Positions 24,206 through 33,201 of a DNA stretch of 33,201 nt are shown here, piece by piece (position 1 is the stretch's first letter; each line of letters starts with the position of its first letter). The stretch is from Parachlorella kessleri. Its lineage: Eukaryota > Chlorophyta > Trebouxiophyceae > Chlorellales > Chlorellaceae. The stretch lies in contig BBXU01002566.1 of the NCBI GenBank assembly GCA_001598975.1, positions 1-33,201 on the forward strand, written 5' to 3'. The notes beneath the pieces are model-generated. The model was not told where the DNA came from. It did no database searches and saw nothing but the letters and a program-made list of their open reading frames with translations. The position numbers and the translations under genes are program-made.

Positions 24206-24568
24206 GACATTGTATGCATGCTTGGGATCAATGTCAGCTTACTGTTGAGAGGCACAGGCGACCTTGCTGATGGTGTGGCTGCTTCGCCTGCCCTGACAGG
24301 TCACCTGGGCTCCACTAAGGATTTCATGAACTGCTCAGTTGCTTGCGCTTAATCAGTTTGGTAAGTTGCTGGCTGCGGTTCTAGTATTTCTCACACTGTC
24401 GACAGCCGCTGGTCTTGAGGTTTGCAGGACTGCACCATCACGCAGTGTTCCAAAGGTTGTTTGCTTAGGGAGTCCTCAGGGAGGGTGAGGTATGTGGTCA
24501 TGCCCAGTCGTCAAAGATATGACCAGCCACAAGGGCGGTCCTTGCGAGTCCCCCCAAGCGGTGGAAAA
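24206..24568. promoter_or_regulatory. Divergent upstream region, WDR81-like / TylF-like methyltransferase
   Basis: The two genes point away from each other across 363 bp, so both promoters lie here or in 5' UTR introns. I see no TATA box. An in-frame ATG at 24500 would lengthen the methyltransferase by 23 residues. It is not preferred because it would bury the signal peptide. Confidence 0.45.
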
Positions 24569-25850
24569 ATGACGGCTACAAGGGCAACAGTGCTCGCAAC
24601 GGCCCTGATACTCGCAGTCGTGCTGTCGACCTCTGCTTTGCCGCAAGCGGGAAACAGCTGCACAAGGTTGCCAGAAGTCCTCACAAATCGCTTCAGCCCA
24701 GGCCCGCTCCAGGAGTGGAACCCAGCTATGCTGCCAGAAGTTGACAGGACCTGGGTTCACAGCTGGGTGCGAGTTCAGCCAAGGGTGCCATCGCTGGTCA
24801 GTGATGTGCGCAGGTGGGCACAGCGGAAACCCTGAGAGTGTCTGCGTGTGTGGAGAGTATCGCTCTTGTAGGAAGTGATGTATGTGCGTGTGCGCGCATC
24901 ACGGTCTCAACACACGGTGCTGCTGCGCAGCATTGGTACTGCAACTGTGCAGGCAACTGTCCATGGAGCTTGCAATAGGGGCTCTGCTTCTCAACATACC
25001 CGGTGATTTTGTGGAGACAGGAGTTTGTGAAGGGGTAAGTGATGCCTTGACCCATGCTTGGCGTTTAGCGCAGTTTACTTCGGTTGGGTGACTTGCCAAA
25101 CATAGCTCCTTGGAAAGCATACAGAAACTCCCAGCTTTCTCGCAGTGTAGGGCACCGCAATCTTGCTCTGCAAGGTTTTAGAGCGCTACGACCCCACAGG
25201 CGAGCGGGTACTCTGGGCTGCTGACAGCTTCCAGGTGATGACCGCAACCAGGCATTCCTACCTGCATGCCTGGCCTCTGGCGATGCGCTGTTGCAGCATT
25301 CAAGGATATGTAGTCGCCTGGCTGGGAACAGTAACATTGAGCAAATACAAGGGCCTGTGCTCTCCTTTGATGTCTTAACGTTACCTAAATACAGGGGTTG
25401 CCAGAAGGCACAGGGCATGACCCTCCGCCCAGGCACCGTAAGAGTTGGCGAGGGGAGTTCTCTAGCAGTGAGCAGCGGTTCATAGCCAACCTGCAACGGT
25501 TCCGAGTGCCGGTGGGCCGTGTTAGGGTTCTGAGAGGCTGGTTCAACGAGACCCTGCAGCGCGCCGACATCACCAGCATAGCCTACTTGCGTTTGGACGC
25601 GGATCTGTATGCGTCTACCATGGATGCCTTGGAGGCACTCTATGACAAGGTTTCCATCGGTGGCCTTGTGTATGTTGATGACTATAATAGCTTCCCTGGC
25701 TGCAAGGCAGCAGTGGATGAGTTCCGACGCGTGCGCCACGTTGCTGCTCCTTTGCAGTGGCAACCCCTGCCAGACGCACTGTATAATGAGACCGTGGCTA
25801 AGTGGAGAGGCGGGTTTAAATGGGAGGCAGTGTGGTGGCGAAAGTTTTGA
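24569..25850 (+). CDS. TylF/macrocin-type O-methyltransferase with signal peptide, 4 exons, 288 aa
   Basis: Exons are 24569-24813, 24953-25034, 25151-25234 and 25395-25850 (TGA), giving 289 codons in consistent phase. Residues 1 to about 25 (MTATRATVLATALILAVVLS, then TSALPQAG) look like a secretory signal peptide, so the enzyme probably enters the ER lumen or is secreted. The rest follows the TylF/MycF family of SAM-dependent, metal-dependent O-methyltransferases known from bacterial macrolide sugar methylation. It has NIPGDFVETGVCEGGTAI (SAM-binding loop, about 97-112), WAADSFQGLPEG (131-142), LRLDADLYASTMDALEALY (about 203-220, metal-binding Asp205/Asp207) and VYVDDYNSFPGCKAAVDEF (229-247, Asp232/Asp233). 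The core residues are intact, so activity is plausible. Algal and plant members often act on sugars or unknown acceptors. The substrate here cannot be inferred. Confidence 0.9.
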
Positions 25851-26266
25851 GCCGGCTAGCTGGCACCTACCAACCTTGTTTCGTTAGTCCACACTTGCAA
25901 TAAGTTCAACCTTTGGGTCATTGTTGGCATCAAGTGCCTTCATTACTTACTTCTGTACCTTGTTCCTCTTGTCAGTCGGGAAGCGCGCATGAATTATTAG
26001 GTCAGCCACCTAGGTGCACCTAGGTGCACTGCCTTGGACTTATCACATTGGTCATGGTTACTCATCGTTCAGCACTTCCTCTTTCTCTATAAAACTCTGT
26101 TTGAAGGACGTTCCAGAAAACTGTATGGGCTTCAGTGGCACTTGTTGGACTTGGGCGCTGCAGAGAAGAGCTAGGCAGGCGAACTTGGCTCTAGGCGCAG
26201 AGGCTGTCATCTGTCCCTTGTGTCGGCCTGCAGCCGCAGCTAGACCTTCTGAGGATACGACAGGCG
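25851..26266. other. Intergenic: methyltransferase 3' region and roadblock gene promoter
   Basis: The gap is 416 bp with no supported exon. It contains a perfect 20-bp palindrome (26007-26026) and must include the promoter of the roadblock gene downstream. A TATAAAA stretch at about 26089-26095 (CTCTATAAAACTCTG) lies 170 bp before the start codon and is a reasonable TATA box. Confidence 0.5.
26007..26026. repeat. Perfect 20-bp palindrome in the upstream region
   Basis: The sequence CACCTAGGTGCACCTAGGTG equals its own reverse complement. It is made of two CACCTAGGTG decamers, each itself palindromic. It could be a double binding site for a dimeric transcription factor or could form a cruciform. 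The symmetry is certain and the function is inferred. Confidence 0.6.
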
Positions 26267-26839
26267 ATGGTTAGTGCTTACGGAACCCCTGCGGTGTTGG
26301 GCACAGACGAGTAGGCGCTTTGAACGTGATGTATGTGGCTGCAGGCGGAGGTTGAGGCAACCATCGAACGTATCTCTGCCTACAAGGGCGTTCTTGGCTG
26401 TGTGGTGGTAACCAAAGCCGGGAAAATAGTGCGAACCACGCTAGATGTATGTAGCCCAGGCGCTTGCAACCTCGCAAGCTCCTTCACACAAACTGTCCTG
26501 TAAACAAGGGCCCTGTTAAAACGACAGCTAAATGGCTGCCGTAGCCTGTTTGCAGCAAGCAACAACTGACGAGCTGGTGCGCGTGGCCCCTGCCCTTTCC
26601 TCTATGTGCCGGGCGGCGGTTAGGGAGCTGGACCCACAAAACGACTTGGAGATTGTGCGCCTCCGCACCACGAAGCAGCGAGAAGTGATGGTGGTTTACA
26701 GTGAGTGAAGACAGGCTGGCGTGTGTGGCCGTCCTTGGGAACAGGGTTCCACGGAAACATGGTTTCCCGCTGCTGTGGTGCAGACGAGGAGTACCTCATT
26801 ATAGCCCTCCAAGACATAGCAGCCATGCAGCACCCATGA
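26267..26839 (+). CDS. DYNLRB: Dynein light chain, roadblock/LC7 type, 4 exons, 101 aa
   Basis: Exons are 26267-26269, 26345-26446, 26556-26700 and 26784-26839 (TGA), giving 102 codons. The spliced N-terminus MAEVEATIERISAYKGVLG closely matches the animal and algal roadblock proteins (MAEVEETL-type). The rest follows the family: VVVTKAGKIVRTTLD, DPQNDLEIVRLRTTKQREVMV and EEYLIIALQD. The usual length is about 104 aa. The protein dimerises on dynein intermediate chains. In algae it serves cytoplasmic/IFT dynein or axonemal outer-arm dynein. The first exon carries only the ATG before a GTTAGT donor. An unspliced in-frame alternative at 26333 would give MWLQAEVE and fits the family less well. Confidence 0.93.
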
Positions 26840-26961
26840 TGAAACCTCCATGAGTGCGCGACCAAGTGTGGCAGACACATTCCAGGCAGCACCACACCCG
26901 CTGCTATAGAGAGAAGCTTCCAGCCGCACTGAAGTGTGTAGGCTCCTTCAGCCCTTCAGGG

Positions 26962-29172
26962 CTAGTCCCCCAGCTTGACATCGACAACTGAGCCGTCCTT
27001 GGTGATGTGGAAGCCCGTCTGATTGTGGTTGGTGTATATGCACGCATCCCCAGCAATCTTCATGGCCTTCTTGGCTGCAGCAGTAGTAAGACTATGTTAG
27101 TGAATCAAGTCTAGCAGCTCTACTTTATACTGCACCGGGCTAGCATGACTGAGGCACTGCTTGGAACGACACAGTTCGGAGAACTGGGTGCATTAGGAAA
27201 TTTCATTATGCATACATCACAATTTTTGTTTGTGGGCATGGTACATCCTGGCTTTTTGTTGGCCCCACTCGGGGGAGTCACGGCAGCATGGTCAGGTGGC
27301 GGTTCGCTGTTAGACTAGATTAGACACCAAGATTTGTACTACAGCCTCCCACCTATTGCTAGCGCATCCAGGCCGTCGACATCTATCAGCGCTCTAGCAG
27401 CGGCAAGCGCGTAGGGACTGCCGCTTCCAATGGCTGCAAGGACAGGCAAATCCATTTCCGTCAGTACAGTTCACCATCCATTCTCATATCGCACTACCAG
27501 CCACCATTTACAAATGCCGGCCAAGGCCACATAGCCAAGGCAGCTTTCACCACTTCTCCTGGCCATTATCTAGAAGAAGAGCATAGGTATCCAGCTCTGT
27601 CAGTCCAGCTCACTTCCTTGCTCCCTGATCGCACTACCTGCCACCCTTACTTACAAATCCTTCCCGCCGCTGTCAGTACACTTCGCTCCTAACTCTTCGT
27701 TCTGTTCGCACCGCCTGCCACGTCAACAGGCAAGCCCACAGCACAACTGCGCCCTGCGTCGCCAGCCCAGTTCACCCCAAACTCTTCTCTGTCGCACCGC
27801 CTGCCATAATTGACAAAAGCCGCCAGTACTGTGTACAACAACCAAAACATGGCACTGGCTGCTACTTCACAAGCCCCATATCATCCAACCATCATCTCCA
27901 AGCCTTGGGTGTAATGTCAAGCTCACCGATGATGCCATCGTGGGGTTCTAGTACATCTCCGTTGCCCGTGATTTGCAAGGACATATTCGAGTCTGCCACC
28001 ACAAGCGCAGCCTGCAGGCGACACAGCATGTCACGAATGAGATACAGTGGTCATGCCACATCGCCAACAGCCTCTTGATCAACGCCAAAGAACCCAGAAG
28101 GTAGCAAGTACCCAGTGTGGCTGACTCCTCCGCCACTCACATCCAGTCTCCTCAGATACTTGTCCATGCGCCACATCTGCATCACTTCAAGGCAAGCAAC
28201 TCAGCTGTGCTTGTGCTTTCAAATACAACCATGGAAAAACAGCAAACTGCCCTCAGGTTACGACATCACTAGGACATCCCAGAGAAAAGCCCTTGTTGTC
28301 GTTCCCAGACTGGGAATAAGGTGAACCATCTAATACAGTGCATAGAGTGCAAATTGCGTGCTTGCACTCTGTTCCCCCCTTCATGAATCTGCCTGCATAC
28401 TGAAAGCTGGCACCCGCCAAACTGCTCTCTGACCCCTTCCTATCACACACATTTCCGTCTTAAATTGCTTTTGCCTATCCTTTTGCATGAGTCACACCTT
28501 TGCTAACTCGACACATGCTCGTGTCAGCTGCCCTGCGGGCACAAACTTCGCTTTCAGTAATAAATTGCTCCCTGGCGATGCCTGCACCAGAGAGCAAAGC
28601 AGGTTCCGCCTCCTCACATTGCTGCCCCAGGGATAGGATCGATAGACAAGTACCACCTTACACCCTAGTGAGTTACGTACCTGGGTGCTCCTCAAGCTTG
28701 CCTTCAAGTCGCTCAAACAGGGTGAAAGCGTCTGCAGTTGCCCCTGCATAGTTCCCACGACATATCCAGCATGGCCAAGAAATGGAGCCAACCCCAGCAC
28801 AGGTGAGCAACTTGCACCAACTGACCTACCTGCAAAGCCACCGATGGCGTGCTCCCCAATTTTCCTGGTCTTGCGAACGTTGGGCTTCACTACTGTTCCA
28901 CCCTGCAGGGTATACGTGGCCCCATTGTAAGTGTCCGCTACAGGGACATTTGCGGCTGCTTCCAAGGACCCTCTGCAAACACAAACCTGAGTAACTTGGC
29001 CATCTGCGACCAGTACCACCTCTCCGTCCTTGCGCACACACAAGACTGTGGTGGAGCGCACATCACTGCTACTAGAGGCTACACGCAGCTGCATGCTTGG
29101 GTCAGCCGCTGCAAAGGCCTGCGATACCCTGCCCAGCGACCATGATGCCCGTTGCAGCCTTTGGGCCAGCAT
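26962..29172 (-). CDS. hslV: HslV (ClpQ) protease subunit, mitochondrial, 8 exons, 223 aa
   Basis: Exons: 29172-28987, 28902-28830, 28743-28681, 28532-28498, 28176-28141, 28011-27927, 27433-27353 and 27074-26962 (TAG), exactly 224 codons. HslV is the proteasome-like threonine protease that forms a double hexamer and works with the HslU ATPase. The first 40 residues are rich in R, S and A with few acidic residues, as in a mitochondrial presequence. They are followed by [20 protein letters not shown] with the catalytic Thr at residue 41. Asp17 and Lys33 of the mature numbering are present (residues 57 and 73), as are [46 protein letters not shown] and [10 protein letters not shown]. The gene looks intact and active. 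Its HslU partner is not in this window. Intron 6 carries an array of repeat units. Confidence 0.97.
27459..27807 (-). repeat. Array of four diverged repeat units inside an hslV intron
   Basis: Units lie near 27459-27505, 27599-27645, 27672-27720 and 27759-27807. Each follows the pattern GTCAGTMCASTTCA (M = A/C, S = C/G), then a CT-rich stretch, then TCGCACYRCCTGCCA (Y = C/T, R = A/G). This is the reverse complement of the 5' half of the 106-bp repeat seen at 9899 and 29326. Unit 2 is the closest match. The units differ from one another by many substitutions, which suggests an old array. Confidence 0.7.
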
Positions 29173-29325
29173 CTTACGGTAGAGCTCTATACAGTCAACA
29201 GAAAGTCAGTCCACCAGGCTCAAACCGGAAAACTCCAATTAATGCAGGACATCCCAGGGTGACACTATGATGAGTCATCTTCTGACCAGGAGGGTCAAGG
29301 GTCTGCTGCGGGAGCTGCAATTAGC

Positions 29326-29431
29326 ATGGGTGGCAGGTAGTGCGAACAGGGAGTGAGAGTTGAGCTGGACTGACAGGGCTGGGTGCAGAATGTGCCTGAG
29401 TCTTGCCTGAGTGCTGAGCCAGTAGTTCTCT
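29326..29431 (+). repeat. Dispersed 106-bp repeat, copy 2
   Basis: It has the same length and orientation as 9899-10004 with four substitutions. The similarity starts at ATGGGTGGCAGG and stops right after AGTAGTTCTCT, so both ends are sharp. It lies upstream of hslV, whose intron 6 holds diverged inverted units of the same family. Confidence 0.9.
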
Positions 29432-29434
29432 CCC

Positions 29435-29469
29435 CAATTGTTTGGCTCGTCGCAATTGTTTGGCTCGTC
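29435..29469 (+). repeat. 18-bp tandem duplication
   Basis: CAATTGTTTGGCTCGTCG occurs at 29435-29452 and again at 29453-29469, where the last base is missing. It abuts the 3' end of repeat copy 2 and may be a scar of its insertion or replication slippage. Confidence 0.8.
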
Positions 29470-29685
29470 TGGGTCATCAGATAGATCTTCTAGTGATGCT
29501 TAGCAGTGTATCTGGTGCTTGCAAGCTTGACTTGGCCACTCAGGAAGTTCTTTCCTATCTCTTGACTTGCAGCTTTGTTGGGACGCATGCCCTCCATGAG
29601 GCGAGTTCTTGTGCGCAATATCATACTGTTCTTGCACAGGTTTTGCAACAGATACCAGCTGGGCATAGCATATGTGTTACACCAG

Positions 29686-32600
29686 TTACAGCATCTCCGC
29701 TGCCTCACTCTCAACCAGCCGCAAGAATTCAAGGAATGGTGGAAGGTCAGGCTGGTCAGGCTGCCCATCCTCCAGCATCCATTGCCAAAAGGCCGAGGTG
29801 TCGCCTGTGCCTTCCTGCACCCATGCTAGCCGCGGCATCACCGCCCGTCCCGCCCGCATGGCGTTCACAGCCTGCCGCAATTCAGTACCCTGCATCGCAG
29901 CCAATGGGAAATCACAGCGTTTGTCAGTATGTGACCGCTGCTCGGATTCTCCAGGTCCCATGCATGCACCGAGCCCGCAGGAGGGCCCCACACCGCAGAC
30001 GTGCTCAGCTGGTGCGCCGCGCAGTTGGGCACGCGTGTGCCAAGCAAGGCCGCCCCACCAAGCCACCGTGAGCATCCTCAACTCAACATCGAGCATTGAC
30101 CCTGTACAACCCCCAGCAGCAGCCAAGCATCCTATAGGACGCCCCGCACCTGGGGCGGCGGGAAGGGCATCTCCCGCCCCTCAGTCGCAGCTGGGTCATA
30201 ATACACCACGAGCTGGCTCCAGGCATCCAGCAAGTACAGCGGCTGGCCGGACAGCTGCACCGCCGCGCGCGAGAGCGAATGCCGGGGGAAGGCCACCTCG
30301 TCGGGGCCGGCCCAGGAGGAGAGCTGCGGGTAGATGGCGCTCGCCAGCTGAGCGGGAGGCAGCGCAGCCCACAGGGCGGTGGTAGCGCAGGCGGCGTCGG
30401 GGTGGTGGCCGGGCTGCGCGCCACGCAGCAGCGGCGAGGCTAGGAGGCCGTAGACGAGGCGCGGCAGCGGCTGGAGGGCCTCTAAAGAGGCAAAGCTGGC
30501 ATCCACCTGGGAGCAAGGCAGTGGGGGGGCTGGAGGGCTGGGTGGGTGGGGTAACAAGGACTTTTGCTTGATCCAGGAGCCCAGCTGGCCTAAGCGGGTA
30601 TCATACACACGCCGTGATCCACCGGGAAAGGTAATCCATTGCTCTTGCAGCTTCATGAGTGCCCCACAGTTGCTGCCCGCACACAGGCTATGGCTGCATC
30701 CCCGCGTGACTCCAATCACGCCAGAAAAGACGGCCGTACCGCAGGGGTCTGCAACCGCCCTAGGACCTCATAGTCCCTAAACACAGTTTGCCTGCCACCC
30801 AGCTCACCTGCTTGCCCTCCACCGGCTCCTCTCCCTCAGCAAGGGGCTCCTGAAGGAGGGCCCTGCCTTCTAGCTGCTCTTCCCCAGCCCCATCAGTCTG
30901 CCTGGCCGCCTCATCTGAGGCCAGCACCGCGCTGGCGCTGGCGGCAAGCGCTGCAAGCCACTCTTGGAGCAGTGCGCGCGCCGCGGTCAGGCTGCCCTCT
31001 GCTGCGGCTGCTCCTAGGACCTTGTGCATGAGGACCAGGGCGGTGGCGGGGGCGTCGCATGAGGTGTAGAGCTGGACGGGCGTGGTGGCCACGCCCAGGG
31101 AAATTGTGGCAATGCGTAGGCGCCGGCGCAGGACGTACCGCCTGCGAGACCAGTCAGGAGGGGGATAAGGCAGAAGGAGCACTCTCACACACACACAGAG
31201 ACGGAACCCTACATGTTACCCGACAGCGTGTGCTGTCCCTCAGATGAGCTAGGCCATTTGGCTGCCCAGCCCGTATCCTAGCCCAGCCATGCCCCAGCTC
31301 CACCTCCCTCCCAGCCGACTGCCCAAACAGCAACCCCTGGCGCATGGCCACCCACCTGTGCCCAGGCCCTCCCTTCTTCCCCTCTTCCACAGCTGCCGCC
31401 GCTGCTGCCCCGCCGGCCCCCTGCCGTGCCAGCACCGAGTACTGGAACACTAGCTGCACCACGGGGGTGCCTGCTCCCAGCTGGGCCAGTCCCTCATGGG
31501 AGGCGTGCCGCAAGTCGAGCGCAAAGGTATCTGCCGGGCCGCAGGCGGGGATCCGGAAGAGATCCGGGTAGTGCGGGTCCGGGTGGGCGTTGCCGTGGCA
31601 CCGGGGGGCCACCCGCAGCTCTGGCGACGCGCGCAGGCGCAGCAGGCAGCCAAAGGCGTGGGGCGTGCAAAGCCGCTTGTAGACATCCTGCGAAGGGGGT
31701 GGGGGCAATGAGTCAGGAAAAAGGCGCTGCCTGGCAGGCTGGCAGCCTGCCTGGCTGGCTCGTTGAACACCTCCTCAGGAAGTGCAGAGGCACAGCTGGC
31801 TTGTGTTCATTTTCAGCACATGCCAGTTCGTAGTGAACTCCAACTCCAGCTGCGGTGCCACCTTTCCTGCCCCACCATCTTGGGGCCTCGGTCCTGCCGC
31901 GCTGGCAGCCCAATGCCTGCCATGCCACCGAAACTCCAGGGCTGTACAGGGGCAGCTCCCACTGCACATCTGGTGGCCTTCCATCCCGTCCCGCAGAATG
32001 CCTGCGCCCGCTGACCCACCTGGGGCAGCGGCGCATCCTCTGGGGAGCCATACAGCCGCATGGTGCCGCCAGAGCGCGCCGCCAGCGGCCGCAGCAGCTC
32101 CAGCCCAACAAAGCGCGGGCAGAGGGCATACAGGTCCACACACACGCCCAGGGCCGCCGCTGCTATGCCGGCTTCCTCGTAGAAGGATCCAGCCTCCCAG
32201 TTGATGGCCAGCTGCAGGGACAGACAGACATGGCAGGAGTCTCAGGCACGCAGGCATCCTGTGGCACCAGGTGCCAAGCTTGGGGCGTCCCGCTTGTGTC
32301 TGCATGTCGTGAGCCTGGGACGCACACAAGTGGGGAGGTGCCCAGGGTTGGTGGGCAGCGCCAGAAGGCGCTTCGGAGAAGAGCAAAGCAGCGGCACATG
32401 TTGGCTGCCTGACTGCAGCCGTGAGAGCCCCATCGGGCTCAGCTCTTGATGTGCAGGCTCAATCCGCAAGCCCACCCATGGCAGTGTCCGGGCCCCGGCC
32501 CGTTTGCCCGGCAAGTCAACGTCCTCTACAGCCCAGCCAACCCCAGAGCCCAGTCTGGCAGCGCGGCCCTGGGGACGCATACCCCTTGCACTTCCACCCT

Positions 32601-32765
32601 CCCACGCTCACCTCTCACACGGCACTCCCTCCAAGGGAAGACCCCGGGTGACTTATCTCACCTGCGCTTTGCTCTCCTCACTCCCCTCCCTGGCCGCATG
32701 GCTCAGATCAATGACATGGTCCCCGCTGGAGCCCTCGTCAACTGCCGCGGGCGCCTGCGCCTGTC

Positions 32766-32797
<32 letters not shown>

Positions 32798-33201
32798 GCT
32801 TGTTGCTGGGCCTTTGGCGGCGACTCAGAGATTGTCCAGGCAGACAGCTCGGGGTAGACGGGGTCTAACAAGAGCGGGTGAAGCTCCCTGGCTTGCGCCG
32901 GCTGGGCCACCCTTGGCTTGGCTGGCACTACCACGCTGCCGCGACCGTAGGTGGGAGGGCCGGACAGGAAGACCATCAGCCGGGCAGCTGCATGGTGGGC
33001 AGGGAAGAAGGCAGCACAGACGCTACGTGTCGCGAATAGGGGAATCAAGCACAAAGGGAACCAGTGGACCCTGTTTAGCATGCGTGTGGTGGGACAACGC
33101 ACGATACTAGCAAGCCGGGGGGCCAGGGACCTGTGCCAGGGAGTGCTCCTAGCATGGGGCAGTGTCGCTGCTAGCCACAGAGCAGGCACTGGCCCCCCCC
33201 C
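29686..33201 (-). CDS. SEC23: Sec23-like COPII coat protein, 5' end outside the window
   Basis: Visible exons on the minus strand: 32987-32662, 32211-32020, 31687-31356, 31141-30808, 30506-30150 and 29889-29686 (TAA). Phases agree and give 580 complete residues. The upstream exon(s), with the zinc-finger and trunk start, lie beyond the right edge. Visible blocks match the Sec23 order: VFLSGPPTYGRGSVVV (trunk), GVCVDLYALCPRFVGLELL, a beta-barrel region (PVVQLVFQYSVL), a helical region (RRYVLRRRLRIATISLG), a gelsolin-like region (PLYLLDAWSQLVVYYD) and the C-terminal FLEFLRLVESEAAEML. Sec23 is the GTPase-activating subunit of the inner COPII coat for ER export. The sequence is diverged and carries a polyglutamine run, resembling the plant Sec23/Sec24-family proteins rather than canonical Sec23. 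Whether the Sar1 arginine finger is present cannot be judged here. Confidence 0.83.
32767..32796 (-). repeat. (CAG)10 trinucleotide run coding for polyglutamine
   Basis: Ten CTG triplets on the plus strand read as ten glutamines in the Sec23-like protein, flanked by further Q/A residues. It lies in an insert of about 50 residues within the trunk region. The length probably varies between strains. Confidence 0.9.

Larger units (their letters stand above)
29173..29685. other. Intergenic: hslV upstream region and Sec23-like 3' region
   Basis: The gap is 513 bp with no supported exon. It contains the second 106-bp repeat copy, an 18-bp tandem duplication next to it, and the hslV promoter. TTACA at 29677-29681 (TGTAA on the minus strand) lies right after the Sec23-like stop codon. 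It may be too close to act as the poly(A) signal. Confidence 0.5.

Noticed and set aside
23833..24207. Plus-strand open frame of 124 codons
   Set aside because: It is antisense to the BEACH exon 1 and arises from high GC and lack of stops. It has no recognisable family.

Overview
This is nuclear DNA of a green alga, most likely a chlorophyte of the Chlorella/Coccomyxa (trebouxiophyte) type. That placement is inferred. The sequence is GC-rich, every gene is cut into many short exons, the introns use GT or rarely GC donors and mostly GCAG acceptors, there is a mitochondrial HslV-type protease, and the genes sit close together on both strands. There is no operon, rRNA, tRNA or CRISPR array. I rebuilt the coding genes exon by exon by matching splice sites, reading phase and family similarity. 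All predicted CDSs that lie wholly inside the window come out as whole numbers of codons.

Layout, left to right: (1) a pinin-family splicing protein (minus, 41-3550) starts 245 bp from the divergent ribosomal protein eS17 gene (plus, 3796-5286). (2) A Myb/SANT protein fused to an MT-A70 methyltransferase-like domain follows (plus, 6249-9666). Its DPPW catalytic motif appears degenerate. (3) A repeat-rich intergenic stretch (9667-10732) separates it from the convergent GDP-mannose pyrophosphorylase gene (minus, 10733-15206, 14 exons including very small ones). (4) A 17-exon WDR81/GFS12-type BEACH-WD40 gene (minus, 15693-24205) includes one GC-AG intron. (5) A TylF/macrocin-type O-methyltransferase with a signal peptide (plus, 24569-25850) is divergent from it. 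(6) A dynein roadblock light chain gene (plus, 26267-26839) is followed by the convergent HslV gene (minus, 26962-29172). (7) A Sec23-like COPII gene (minus) is cut by the right edge of the window.

The genes are a housekeeping mixture: RNA splicing, translation, nucleotide-sugar synthesis, endosomal and ER vesicle traffic, motor transport and mitochondrial proteolysis. They do not form a single pathway. The unusual items are the Myb-MT-A70 fusion, the secreted TylF-like methyltransferase, and a short repeat family. One 106-bp repeat form occurs twice, 19 kb apart, and diverged inverted copies are arrayed inside an hslV intron.
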